A stretch of DNA of 15,124 bases from Basidiobolus heterosporus B8920 (GCA_000697455.1 JNET01030838.1:1-15124), one strand, 5' to 3'; shown: positions 1 through 10,111, numbered from the stretch's first letter. The notes: generated by a model from the letters alone, not told the origin. Program-made: numbers and translations.

Positions 1-481
1 GATTCAGGATCATAGCTACGGACTAATCGATAGTTGGCTACACAACATCAAAGATGTGATTTCTGGTAAGTGCATCAGTAGATAGTGGCAAGTATTCTTC
101 TAACATCGATGTTGATTTTACAACAGCGAATAGCAAACAGCTCGAGGGTAAGCTAGCATTTAAATACGTATGATGCTCGGATAATATGTATCCTATCTAT
201 GTCTAGACATCAAAGCTACTGAAATTCATGAAGAGCTAGTGGTGGAGTTGAATGTAGCGAAATCCATCAACAACATAATTCAGACTAGTTTTATTCAAAA
301 AGTATGGCAAAATGATCAATCATTATCAATCCATGGATTGTGCTATGACCTTGAGGAGGGATTATTGCGCGATTTGGATATGGATTTTGACGCTCATCAT
401 CGAACAATGGGTGATGATCAATGCGACCTTTTATTAACAAGAAAAACTGACGGAAAATACCAGTCCAAGGTTAGCAGATAA
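1..481 (+). CDS. beta-carbonic anhydrase, C-terminal part (5' end outside window)
   Basis: Beta-class carbonic anhydrases are zinc enzymes that interconvert CO2 and bicarbonate; in fungi they supply bicarbonate for carboxylases and CO2 sensing. Three exons are seen: 1-65, 127-147 and 207-481, with introns 66-126 (gtaagt...acag) and 148-206 (gtaagc...ctag), and reading in frame from base 2. The spliced protein shows the family's C-terminal half in order: GLIDSWLHNIKDVI, then ELVVELNVAKSINNIIQTSF, then SIHGLCYDLEEGLLRDL. These match the conserved LNV...QV.N and HGW.YDL...GLL.DL blocks; a Cys stands where Trp is usual in HGW. The zinc-ligand region lies before the window, so activity cannot be judged. 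About 30 residues of tail after DLDMDF are longer than usual for the family. The stop is at 479-481; a further exon downstream is possible (see 568-855). Family call is firm. Confidence 0.88.
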
Positions 482-496
482 CCCAGCAGATAATCC
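473..496 (+). repeat. two-copy 12-bp tandem repeat at the carbonic anhydrase stop
   Basis: The 12-mer AGCAGATAACCC (473-484) is followed directly by AGCAGATAATCC (485-496), one mismatch. Each copy contains a TAA; the first is the stop codon of the carbonic anhydrase reading frame. Each also contains AGATAA, which fits a GATA-factor site, though no regulatory role is shown. Confidence 0.6.
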
Positions 497-567
497 AGTA
501 AATGAACACAAATATCTACTATAAAATTAATCAGAAATCCTGACCAACCAGGCTCAAATTTAGTTAG

Positions 568-855
568 CATTGGTGCAAAGACACATCAATTTTCTATTCT
601 GCACAATCCTCGGCAATTATCTCAAACATTGATCGATATTCTACTGAATCTAGATTGTCGGAACTAACACTTAATAATGGATTATATCAGCTAGCACATA
701 ACAACAGCATCGCAGGCCAATCGGATGATAAAAGTCTGTTAATTTATGTGTATCCATCGAAGGCATTGAAATTAAGACAAAGATCATCCATGTTCTATCG
801 GAAAATAATCATCTGGGATCAACAAGATGTGACATCTATTGTTTGGATCATATAA
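568..855 (+). other. open stretch of unknown status; possible extra exon or small gene
   Basis: After an in-frame stop at 565-567 the frame stays open for 95 codons to TAA at 853-855. The peptide is Ser/Asn-rich and matches no family I recognise. It has no ATG near its beginning, so on its own it would need an upstream exon. It could be spliced to the carbonic anhydrase: a weak donor GTTAGC at 470 and an acceptor TTAG ending at 567 would join in phase and add a C-terminal extension. It may equally be chance open sequence within the 3' UTR and spacer. No codon-usage test could be run. Confidence 0.2.
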
Positions 856-1053
856 AGACTGTTAGACTTTGCAAAGGAGCGTTGTGAGGTTTTGGGTGAA
901 TCGTTTAACCATCAAAAACTAATTTGCTCTCTTTATCTCGCGAGCTACCCCTAACTAACCTTCTTTCGGCGGCCTATAACCTCAAGTGCCAAAGGAGACT
1001 TAATAAACTCATAAACCGATTTAAGCTTTACATAACCGAGGGATTTAAAGATA
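856..1053 (+). promoter_or_regulatory. presumed promoter and 5' UTR of the chitin synthase gene
   Basis: This spacer holds no supported gene. It contains a pyrimidine-rich stretch around 930-975 (ctctctttatctc, cttctttc) and then an A-rich leader ending in AAAGATA just before the ATG, as is common for fungal start contexts. No firm TATA box or named factor site is seen. The role is inferred from position. Confidence 0.35.
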
Positions 1054-4000
1054 ATGAGTGATCCATTCAATAATCCTAAGTACCAGTTACCAAATGGGCG
1101 AACAAACCGCGAGGATCGTCCTCGTGAAAACGGCTATTACATTCACGGACAGTCAAGCTCTTCGATATATCCCATTATTCGAGAAAACTTTAACAACTCA
1201 GGCTCAACCACTATAAACCATCAAAAATACCAAACGGCGCTCAAGGATTACTCCACGAGAGGGCTGAATAAGCAATCATCTATTCCCCATTCTCAGCTTA
1301 GCACATCCATGCATAACAGTAGCCATACCACTAGATCACGTTCTCCACTAAATGATACTTCCTCAGTAAGGTCCTCGCCATTCTCTGATAGCCAAATGCT
1401 CCAAACCCCTAAGGGTTTACCCAGGAAGGCGTCAAGTAAAGAAGTACTGAAAAGAAACGGCACTCCGATATCAAGAGATGTAGGCCGACAAGAGATTGGA
1501 AACCATTGGAATTCTGAACAGAAGATCCCGTCATTGAGGAACACTGAGATGGTATCTATGGAAGCTAGCCAAGCCCGGAAGTCACCATTTTCTGACCTAA
1601 GATCTCAAGCCCTCAAAAATCAATCAATCGGCAAGTCGGGACAGTCAGTGAAAGGCTCCTCCAATACTATGAAGAAAGCCACTTCATCTGAGACAAAAAC
1701 TCCGAACTATCAAGAATCTTATCCTATTGTCAAGCCTATCGAAGACACCGGCGCTAAAGCCATAGAAGAATTGTACAACAACAAAAATGCCCCTCCATCA
1801 AACGCTAGACGTTACAAACAATTCATGGAAGAGCGAAAACGTAACATGAAATATGTTGAACTCACTTCTGGAAATCTCGTCATCGACTGCCCAGTTCCCG
1901 ACAAAGTTATTAACAATGTTCTGTACGCAGATACCGAGGAATTCACCCAAATGCGATACACCGCAGCTACCTGTGATCCGAATAATTTTCTGAAAGAACG
2001 GTATACTTTACGGCCAGCCTTATACGGGCGTACCACCGAGTTATTTATCGTAATGACCATGTACAACGAAAATGAAGAACTGTTCATCAAAACTTTCTCT
2101 GGCATTCTAAAGAATATCCCCCACTTGTGTAAACGCACCAAATCAAGAGTATGGGGTAACACAGGGTGGCAGAAGGTTGTGGTTTGTATCGTTGCCGATG
2201 GCAGAAGTAAAATCCATCCAAGGGTTTTGCAAGCCCTGGCATTAATGGGCGTCTATCAGGAAGGAATCAACCAGAACTCTGTCAATGGAAAAGCAGTAAC
2301 AGCACACATCTATGAGTTCACTACTCAGAAGTACATTGATAAAAATATGCGCGTACATAGCATCAAGGAGAAAAACATGGATCCGATACAGATTCTTTTT
2401 TGCTTGAAAGAAAAGAACGCGAAAAAGCTGAACTCGCATCGGTGGTTCTTCAATGCATTTAGTCCATTACTAAATCCAAATGTGTGCGTGCTTTTGGATG
2501 TAGGGACCAAGCCAAGTTGCACTTCAATATACCATCTTTGGAAAGGTAACCGGATGGCTGCTCAGAAACACCTAAATCGTACAAATGACTTAACAATGTT
2601 TCCTTAATTCTAGCTTTCGATCGAAATTCCAACCTTGGTGGTGCGTGTGGTGAAATTTGTGTCGAGCTAGGGAGAGGTTGGAAAAATCTCATAAACCCTT
2701 TGGTAGCAGCACAGAATTTCGAGTATAAAATGAGTAATATACTGGACAAGCCATTGGAAAGCGTCTTTGGGTATATTAGTGTGCTACCGGGTGCTTTCTC
2801 TGCGTATCGATATGCTGCGCTGAAAAACACTTCTCCTGGTGTCGGCCCTTTAGCTTCATACTTCAAAGGAGAAACGATGCATGGTGCTAATGCAAACGGG
2901 GGAATATTCGAAGCAAATATGTACCTTGCAGAAGACAGAATATTGTGCTTTGAATTGGTGGCAAAAAAGAATTCCAAATGGGTACTAAAATATGTCAAGG
3001 TACGTATCCTAAATCTACCCTATTTTGATATATAACATTCATACTGACCTTTGTAAAGTCGGCAAAAGCTGAGACAGATGTCCCGGATTCTTGGCCAGAA
3101 TTTATCTCTCAACGTCGCCGATGGTTAAACGGCTCATTGTTTGCTGCGTTCTTCGCTACCGCTCATTGGTTCCAGATATTTCGCACGAATCATAGTGCTA
3201 GAAGAAAGTTCCTATTCTTTTTAGAGTTCTTCTACAACACAGTCGCGCTGTTATTTAGTTGGTTTTCAATCGTAAGATTCTATTCTTTGCAGGGATTTCT
3301 GAAATTCAAATGACTAATGAATTAATATTTTTAGGGGAACTTCTACCTGTTTCTTTATTTTTTAACAGAGAAATCAATCGCTAAAGATGCAGGAGGAAAG
3401 GCTCTTCGGGATCCCAGTAAACCAGATCCTTTCTATGGTGCCTCTTGGTTGGTTTATCCAGTGATCCGGGAGATTTTTCTACTAGGCTTAATTGTCCAAT
3501 TTATCTTAGCCTTGGGAAATAGACCACAGGGATCCCACTCTGTGTACATAGTGTGTGTGTGCTTGTTTGCTTTTGTCATGTTGATTATGACATATACTGT
3601 CTTTTTCCAGTTGGTACTATACTTCAAGAATCCTGCAACCTTAGAGTTGCTTCGACATGCGCCATTTACAGCAGAAAGCATCAACTTGTTCGTCGGTTTG
3701 ACTTCTACGTATGGAGTGTATTTCATTAGCAGCTTTCTCTACTTTGAGCCATGGCATATGTTTACCTGCTTCATCCAGTACATGCTGATCTTTCCTTCAT
3801 ACGTAAATATCTTAATGGTCTATGCATTTTGTAATACTCATGATGTATCGTGGGGAACGAAAGGGGATAACATTCCAATCTGCGCAGACTCTGTCCATGG
3901 AAATGTTACCAGTACAACCAATCAGGCTGGTGTCGAAGTAGCCAAGGTGCAAGTACCAACGGAAAAAACCGATATCAATGGGATTTACGACAAGATGGAA

Positions 4001-4258
4001 GAAGATCTAAGGATTAGGCCTAAAGTGGAGGCCCAGAAACGAGATGCAAAGACCATAAAGGAAGATTACTATAAGCTGTTTCGTACCCGAGTGGTCTTGC
4101 TCTGGATAGTCACCAACGCTTTGCTAGCTATTAGTGTCCAAGGCAAAACAGCCGGTGATTGGTACCTTAAATTTCTCTTTGTTGCGATAGCCTCTCTTAC
4201 ATCAATCAAACTAATAGGCTGTATAATGTATCTCATTCTGAGGTTGATATTTGGTTGA
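1054..4258 (+). CDS. chitin synthase, division 1 (class I-III type), four exons
   Basis: This is a membrane-bound GT2-family enzyme that polymerises N-acetylglucosamine from UDP-GlcNAc into chitin at the plasma membrane. Exons are 1054-2545, 2614-2999, 3059-3271 and 3335-4258 (introns 68, 59 and 63 bp), giving 1004 residues. Residues 1 to about 230 are a Ser/Arg/Pro-rich, probably disordered tail. The chitin synthase N-terminal and catalytic region follows: [17 protein letters not shown] near 328, [14 protein letters not shown] near 379, [14 protein letters not shown] at the end of exon 1, AEDRILC with EDR at 604-606, and the product-binding motif QRRRW at 644-648. About seven hydrophobic membrane segments fill the rest, and SWGTKGDN near 870 is typical of division 1. 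All expected catalytic motifs are present and the length is normal for the family. It is followed by the MATH-BTB gene on the same strand. The exact class (I, II or III) needs a tree. Confidence 0.96.
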
Positions 4259-4409
4259 ATATGCACTGAATTCTATTGCTTTTGCTTGGTTACCCACTTC
4301 AAAATTGTGACTTCTAACTTTAAATCCGATTTTCCATATTAGAGGTTGTTTTGTAAATTCTGGTCCTTAGATAAATAATCCATGTTAGATGATGTGGCTA
4401 ATACTGTAA

Positions 4410-4415
4410 AATAAA
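4410..4415 (+). terminator. possible polyadenylation signal of chitin synthase
   Basis: AATAAA lies about 150 bp after the chitin synthase stop in AT-rich sequence. Fungal 3'-end signals are degenerate, so this is only a candidate. Confidence 0.35.
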
Positions 4416-4455
4416 GTATTTAGATAACAAAAAACATCTCAAGCAAAGGTGCTAT

Positions 4456-4462
4456 TATAAAG
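4456..4462 (+). promoter_or_regulatory. possible TATA box of MATH-BTB gene
   Basis: TATAAAG stands about 220 bp upstream of the ATG at 4680, followed by a GGGG run. Distance is compatible with a fungal promoter having a long leader. The motif is short and could occur by chance. Confidence 0.25.
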
Positions 4463-4679
4463 GGGATCTTGACTTTCTAATATAATCCATTTCTTGAAAA
4501 ATCCCCATGATTATCGCTAAAATAATGTTAATTTTCTGCTGTTAAGACTGCACACAAAACGTAAGCAGTCACTTAAAATCATCTTTTAGACTCACACTTA
4601 ATCTATAAGCCACTAGACATTCGCTCACTTATTGTAAGACTAAACAAACCAGCAATACAGAAAGAGTAGAAGAACTGTA

Positions 4680-5756
4680 ATGACTCAACCAGTAGTTACT
4701 CAATCCAATCGACTCTTTAATTTCCAGTGGAAACTGTGCAATCTGACTAAAGATTTCAATTCTCACTTCTATACTCCTCCATTCCTTGCTCAGGAGGTTC
4801 CTTGGAGATTATGCCTAACACCCTCAAGAGATAAAATTCATATTTCGGTACATCTTCAACCAGCACTACCCCTTCCAGCTCCAAAGGACGTGGAATTTTG
4901 TGTATATTTGCGTCGTGAACCTGGTACCCGTCGTCGTTTGAGAAAGTCAACAATGCGCCATCGCTTTTTCAAAAGAACCAAAGCTGGCTTTGAGCGATTT
5001 TTAGCTCGCTCTGAGCTAAACAAATATGTTCATAATGGCCAGGTGATGTTGGGTATCGAGATGTATTACCAAACAGTTGACACAGTTGGAAGCATAGACG
5101 AGTTACCTCTCTCTGAAGACGTTGAAAGTGACGAGGAATACGATGTTCCAGAATTCTTTGAGAAATTAAACGACCCAAGCTTTAGCGATGTAGAGTTCCT
5201 TGTGGACTCAAGAGTAATATATGCCTCAAAATTCCTGCTAAAGGCGAGAAGCAAATATTTCCAGGATCTGTTAAGCGATGTTTCTTTTACCAAGGATGAC
5301 CCATTTAAAATACACGTAGATAGATTTCATTTTGAACCATTACTTGCCGTACTTGCATGGATCTATACAGGGCGACTTCATCAGGTAGCGGGATGCGAAG
5401 AAAACCCCATAGGATTTCTTTGCGAAATGTACGCGGTTGCTAGGATGTATTCACTCAGAAGATTAATGCTGATACTTGGAAATCGTTTCAACCAAGTGAT
5501 CGATTTGGAGAATTTCGATCAAGTACTGGAATTCTCAACTTCACTAGATATCCCGCTACTGCTAGCCAAGGTCTGCGCATTTGCCGCACTTCGTTGGAAG
5601 GATATTTGTAATAGTAATGCACTGCTAAGACTATTAAAGTTCAAGCCTGATCTTTCCAAACTGCTGATAAACGGAGTGATGGCTGCACGCGAAGGAGCAA
5701 CTGAAGTGGAGCTAATCTCCTCGTTCAAGAATGATGAACACAACTCAAGCCACTGA
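4680..5756 (+). CDS. MATH-BTB domain protein, likely Cullin-3 substrate adaptor
   Basis: The gene is intronless and encodes 358 residues. Residues about 12-140 fit a MATH (TRAF-like) domain: FQWKLCNLT, then FYTPPFLAQEVPWRLCLTPS, ISVHLQP, HRFFKRTKAGFERFLARSEL and VMLGIEMYY. This follows the SPOP pattern W.i..f....sp.F...pW.l.l.P...YLs.yL....G..+F. Residues about 160-265 form a BTB/POZ domain (FSDVEFLVDSRVIYASKFLLKARS, LAVLAWIYTGRL), followed by a BACK-like helical part to about 330. An acidic linker with SEDVESDEEYD joins the two domains. In SPOP-like proteins MATH binds substrates and BTB binds CUL3 for ubiquitination; that job is inferred here. The MATH part is divergent, with a basic patch (RREPGTRRRLRKS) near 79-91. 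The only good ATG lies at the start of the frame. It converges on the exchange-factor gene. Confidence 0.85.
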   Translation: MTQPVVTQSNRLFNFQWKLCNLTKDFNSHFYTPPFLAQEVPWRLCLTPSRDKIHISVHLQPALPLPAPKDVEFCVYLRREPGTRRRLRKSTMRHRFFKRTKAGFERFLARSELNKYVHNGQVMLGIEMYYQTVDTVGSIDELPLSEDVESDEEYDVPEFFEKLNDPSFSDVEFLVDSRVIYASKFLLKARSKYFQDLLSDVSFTKDDPFKIHVDRFHFEPLLAVLAWIYTGRLHQVAGCEENPIGFLCEMYAVARMYSLRRLMLILGNRFNQVIDLENFDQVLEFSTSLDIPLLLAKVCAFAALRWKDICNSNALLRLLKFKPDLSKLLINGVMAAREGATEVELISSFKNDEHNSSH

Positions 5757-6107
5757 GGATTTGAGTTTACGCCCGTTCACTTGCCTTCTGGGTCGTCCCA
5801 CACAATGTTTATCGTAGTAAAATAATGATAATTTGTAATCAGTTAGTTGTAAATAATTTCATTTACATTGAACAATAAATGTAATGTTATTGGTATGTCA
5901 GGGGCACCTCATTCATTACTCAAATAAAGCTTTGGGCATTCACTATTCTAAGTCGTACTAGGTCATGCCACTCAAAAGAGGTTAATGAGGATAGGAGATA
6001 ATTCTAGGAGAAATCCGGATATTCAAATATAGGGTTGGAAATAAAGAATGTACATGTTGATTTATCAAAGTTATTAAACTGGAGTGAGGTAAACACGTTG
6101 ACTATTC
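5757..6107. other. convergent 3' spacer between MATH-BTB and exchange-factor genes
   Basis: This 351-base AT-rich gap lies between two convergent genes and holds only 3' UTR material. AATAAA occurs on the plus strand at 5874-5879 and 5923-5928, suitable for the MATH-BTB transcript. No gene or repeat is seen. Confidence 0.5.
5874..5879 (+). terminator. possible polyadenylation signal of MATH-BTB gene
   Basis: AATAAA lies about 118 bp after the stop codon, with a second AATAAA at 5923-5928. Position is appropriate; the motif alone is weak evidence. Confidence 0.35.
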
Positions 6108-9100
6108 CTAATCTATGAGAGTGCAATGACTAGATGGAAACCATCCGATTTGCCCACTCTCCAGATCCTCCCCATACCACATGGTTCCAAACTTCTCATC
6201 ACTTTCTGTTTTACTCACCAAAAGGATCGAACCAAGAGACAGATCAATTTCGTCTGGATGCTCTGCTTGAAATGGATATATAACTGTACATTTGAACATT
6301 TTGTTAATGTTTCTACTTGACAAGGGGGGCGATACGGTAGTGTTAGTGATGCGATCTGGCGAGATTTCGGGACTCCAGTATGAATCTGGGCCACTTGAGA
6401 TCTCCTCGGGCGCCATAAATGGATCATCGAAAGGTTGACCCGTGTGAGATCTAAAGTTCGATGGTGGATTTCCATGAGAAACTAAAGCAACAGGAAAGCA
6501 GGTTGTTAGCCTTGTAATTGTACTATGCTCTACAATCCCTTACCTGATCGTGCCATTGGCTGCTGGACTCGGCCTGCAACTGATTGTGGTGAAAGACTGG
6601 GATAATCTGACAAAGGAACTTGTTAACATAAGCCAATAAATAACAAATTAATTGGAAGGTACTTTTTCTTGATTTGATGCTTTGGCTTTCGGGATCAGCG
6701 GATTCAAATCTGCTGGCTACTTCTGAATCACTTAGGTAAGAAGACTGTAAACTGAGTGTACGACCTAGAACAAAAACCCAAATCATTAGAATTACTGGCT
6801 GAATTAAAGAGTGCGTCAGAATCATTACCGAGAGGCACAGAAGTGATCGAGCTGCTGTCAAGAGAAGAGCGACTCCGTGAGGCTATGATATCAAAAGGAT
6901 ATTAACGGTCTGATCTTTTTATAAATTATCTCGCAACACGTACAGTTGTTATCTCGGGTGAGTAGTTGAATATCATTAAGTTGATGGCGAAATCCTCCTT
7001 CATGTTCTAAAGATTGATGATAATCCTGAACAATATTTTCCAAGTCTCCACTTTGAGAGCCTTGTGGGACTAGAAATTGATGTACATGCTCGAGCTCCCG
7101 AGCAAGTCCTTGGTAGAAGGTGGCCTGTATACTGGCTATTACCTCAACCAAAACATTGAAGTACTGTGTAGTAAGTCCAAAGAACTTGGGAAGCTCGTCC
7201 TGAAGCTGAGCATTAATGGCAAGATAATCGTTGGCTGATTTCTCAAGTGCCGCGTCGGGCTGAAGAAAGATGATTAATGACGAAAGCTCAACATTGCACT
7301 ATCCATTGAAATAAAGATTACTTTATCTCCTTTCAACTTGATTCCACGCGCCCTATCATAATCCAGGAGCTTGTGTTCTCGCTTTTTTATGACCGTATAA
7401 GGTTTTTGGAAGAGATTAAGGAACTCCTCAACTCGCGGGACAATAAGTGTCTTGATACTAGAATCCTGCATTGACGGATGGTATTGATAGGTTAAAAAAG
7501 AGTATGATCTGATATTGGGTATCACATACCAATCGTCGCTGAGCCTCCATGTAAACCTTAGTCATAGAGAGGCGGTATTCTTTAGCCTGGCTTTGTAATC
7601 CTCGTTTTGATGGAACTCCGAAGTTATCCCCAACATACATTCGCTCCATCATCTCCGCAAACTTCATTTGCAAGTCAAGATACTCTAGAACCAAAATCAG
7701 ATCGCTACTCAGGATTTTAGCAAAAGACAAGTACTCTACCTTGCACTTTGCATTTCCAGTTTTCAATTTGCGTAACAAGATTCTTGGCTTCGCATTGTTG
7801 GTGTTCAAACTTAGCTAAAAAATGATCAAATAACAAATCCGTCTATTTGTATACAGTCAATCAGTCCAGTTCGAAATAGATAATGGGTATTCGAAGTTAC
7901 CGTGGCATCTTGCAATCCGGCTTTTTGTTTGATCTAAAGCAAAGAAATCGTTAATACAATTGCGGATTCTGACAAGGTCCGCCCAACCAACATACTTGCT
8001 GAGTTCTTCGGGAGATTCTCTTGTTGATACCATGGCTAAGTACAACATCTTTCTTCTTGATCCCAACTATGGTCTCAACAATATCTTTACGCTTTTTGAT
8101 TTCATTAATTCGCTCTGCTACTTTTTGGATATCCTGGTTTGCACTTTTCAGATGACTGAAATCGGGATCTGTTTCAGGGGTGAGCACTAATATTTGCTAC
8201 AAAACATCGTTTTGAGTATCGAGCACCAAGAATCTAAGTAATGATGTACTGTTTACCTGGAGTAGTAGCGGGTATTTTAGAACTCGTTGAACAGGTTTAA
8301 TTAGTAATGATCCAAAATCCCAACTGGTCGTTTGGCCCTTCATCTCCTCCTTGCAACTCTGCGAGTTTCAAACAGTTTAAGCAGTGTATGAAATACGGTA
8401 TTTATCTAATAAAGCATACCTCAAAGAAATCGTTCGCCCCTCGATTGCTCTGCAACTCATTCAATCGAATCACGGCTGACTCGTGTGCTTTACAGTAGTT
8501 ACAATAGACAGTTTCCAATGACCCCATCTTGAAAGTGGTGAGTTACGTTGCGTTCAATTTATACGAGTTGTTGCTAACTTACCATCAGCGAGAACGCTTC
8601 TCCAACCCATTTTGATGTTCGCTCAGCTTCAGCGGAAGGCTCACAAGCTGCTTTGAGAAGTTCGCAAAACTCTTGCGTAAACTCAATCACTTCAGGTAGG
8701 TTACAAAACAATGTCTTCAAGTCTCGTGAATGAAATACATCCGACTTTTGCGCCTGCTGATAGTAAATCTAGTAAAAGAATTTAGCCGTTAGTTAGAGGC
8801 AATAATAGTTCAATTGGAAGAGCACTCCACCTTATCGAGAATGGTTAAATCGTGTAGGTAAGAAACTTCCGTATCAACCAACTCCTGGATGACTTTCGAT
8901 CTTTTCTCCAAGTTTTTATGTTCTTGGCCGCTCACAGTACTGTCAATACTAGGTCGGGTGGTCAATGATTCACTTGAATAACTTCGAGGACGACCAGGGA
9001 GTGGCGGTGTAGGCTTGTAGATGTTGGATGAGCTAGTAATAGTAATGTCGGGAGTAGATTCACTAAAAGAGGTAGTATGATTGCGAAGCATTTGATCAAG

Positions 9101-10111
9101 ATTTCTAAGAACTTTTTCATCAGGGTGAACTCTGCTGGTGCTTCCGTGAGTATATCCTCTAGGTCTATTTATTCGTGGAGATGCAACCGAAGGAGACGTG
9201 CTACCGTTTGAAGAGTTGGTGCGAGAGAGAGAGATACTGGAATGATTATTTGAGACTGATTGATTATCTGATTGTGATTCAATAACGGATTTTTCAGTGT
9301 TATTTGATCCTAATTTACGTAAAGGCGGAGGAGCTGGAGGCCTTCTCTTAACGGTAGCAGTAGAGGGCACGTAACTTTTGGTAACGGGTAGTATAATCTC
9401 TGGAGGTCTGTTCGAGAACACTGAAGAGCTCCTTTCAGTATCTGACTGGCTGTCTTCGCTTGACTCACAAACTTCTTCATCACTTCCGAGGAAAGGATTT
9501 CGTTCCGTGCCTACGTCTTCGATGGAATTCCTTGATATATCTGTTTCTGAAGAAATAGCGTCTTGTTGTATGCTCTTCGACTCTTTCGCCAATGATCTGT
9601 TAGATGAGTCGAATGCAGGTGGTGAACGATGTGCGAAAGTTACTGGATTTGTGGCTGTCTAAAAATAGATGGTCTACTTTAGAACTAAAACAATTTAAAG
9701 CTACAAGAAGCGCTGAAATACTTGAGTATGATTAGCTGCTTGCTGAAACCTAGCTTTGATTTCATTATAAGCAAGTGGAGTTTCATCAACTTCAGAATTA
9801 TCTTGGATTGATCCCCTTCTTGGACTAGTAACGTTGACTTGACTTAGGGTGGTTAGAGGGTACTGAGGTCTCGTGGGTGTAGAATTTGAGCGCGATCTAC
9901 TCTCAGAAACATGCAAAAAGTGGTTGGTACTGGGTCGCATTTTTGCTTCAAAAGCCTGAGTCAATGAACTAACTCCGCCTGGTTTAGGAGCTGTGTCTAA
10001 ATCTGGTGTGTCTTCTGGGGAAGAATTTTGGCGAGTATCCATGTTGAGAGAGAACACCCTGGGTCTAGGCGCCAAAGAATTGGGCTTTGGCGGTGGCAAA
10101 CGTGAATTCAT
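6108..10111 (-). CDS. DH-BAR-SH3 Rho-family guanine nucleotide exchange factor, 15 exons
   Basis: The protein probably activates a Rho-family GTPase, most likely Cdc42 (by analogy with Tuba/DNMBP and fission yeast Gef1), at curved membrane. Exons, 5' to 3': 10111-9722, 9658-8831, 8768-8583, 8527-8420, 8358-8257, 8196-7996, 7933-7901, 7842-7740, 7684-7530, 7465-7322, 7259-6944, 6882-6829, 6764-6663, 6606-6544, 6481-6108. All junctions keep frame, giving 1052 residues. Residues 1-380 are Ser/Pro-rich with SH3-ligand-like PPAPPPLRK (237-245) and PTPPLPGRPR (346-355). The DH domain spans about 383-590: RSKVIQELVDTEVSYLHDL, and LLIKPVQRVLKYPLLL at 522-537. The BAR domain spans about 617-840: AKFEHQQCEAKNLVTQIENW, IKKREHKLLDYDR at 728-740, LQDELPKFF. 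A Ser-rich linker leads to an SH3 domain at 990-1050 (VIYPFQA, MWYGED, GQIGWFPSSHC). No PH domain is seen: BAR takes its place, as in Tuba. Least certain: the exon 5 acceptor and the exon 7/8 borders. Confidence 0.92.
7901..7933 (-). other. 33-bp microexon of the DH-BAR-SH3 gene
   Basis: Eleven codons (IKQKAGLQDAT) join the DH end to the BAR start. The upstream intron 7934-7995 runs gtatgt...ctttag and the downstream intron 7843-7900 runs gtaact...aatag. Skipping the exon would keep frame because both junctions are phase 0. The frame change between the flanking open stretches requires splicing here. Confidence 0.75.

Larger units (their letters stand above)
4259..4679 (+). other. spacer between chitin synthase and MATH-BTB gene
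   Basis: No gene is seen in these 421 bases. The left part serves as chitin synthase 3' UTR, with an AATAAA at 4410-4415. The right part is the presumed MATH-BTB promoter, with TATAAAG at 4456-4462 and a short imperfect stem-loop at 4541-4576. The sequence is strongly AT-rich. Confidence 0.5.

Noticed and set aside
2459-2998. 179-codon minus-strand open frame
   Set aside because: It lies antisense to chitin synthase exons 1 and 2 and their intron. The plus-strand frame carries clear conserved motifs, so this is a shadow.
3272-3293. Alternative acceptor (TTTGCAG) inside the third chitin synthase intron
   Set aside because: It would leave an intron of about 20 bp, too short to be spliced, and would break the join of WFSI to GNFYLF.
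7815-7900. Longer intron ending at TTTTTTAG (7815-7816) before the BAR exon
   Set aside because: It would put the next exon in a frame without BAR-like sequence. The earlier acceptor at 7843 keeps frame and gives a 58-bp intron.
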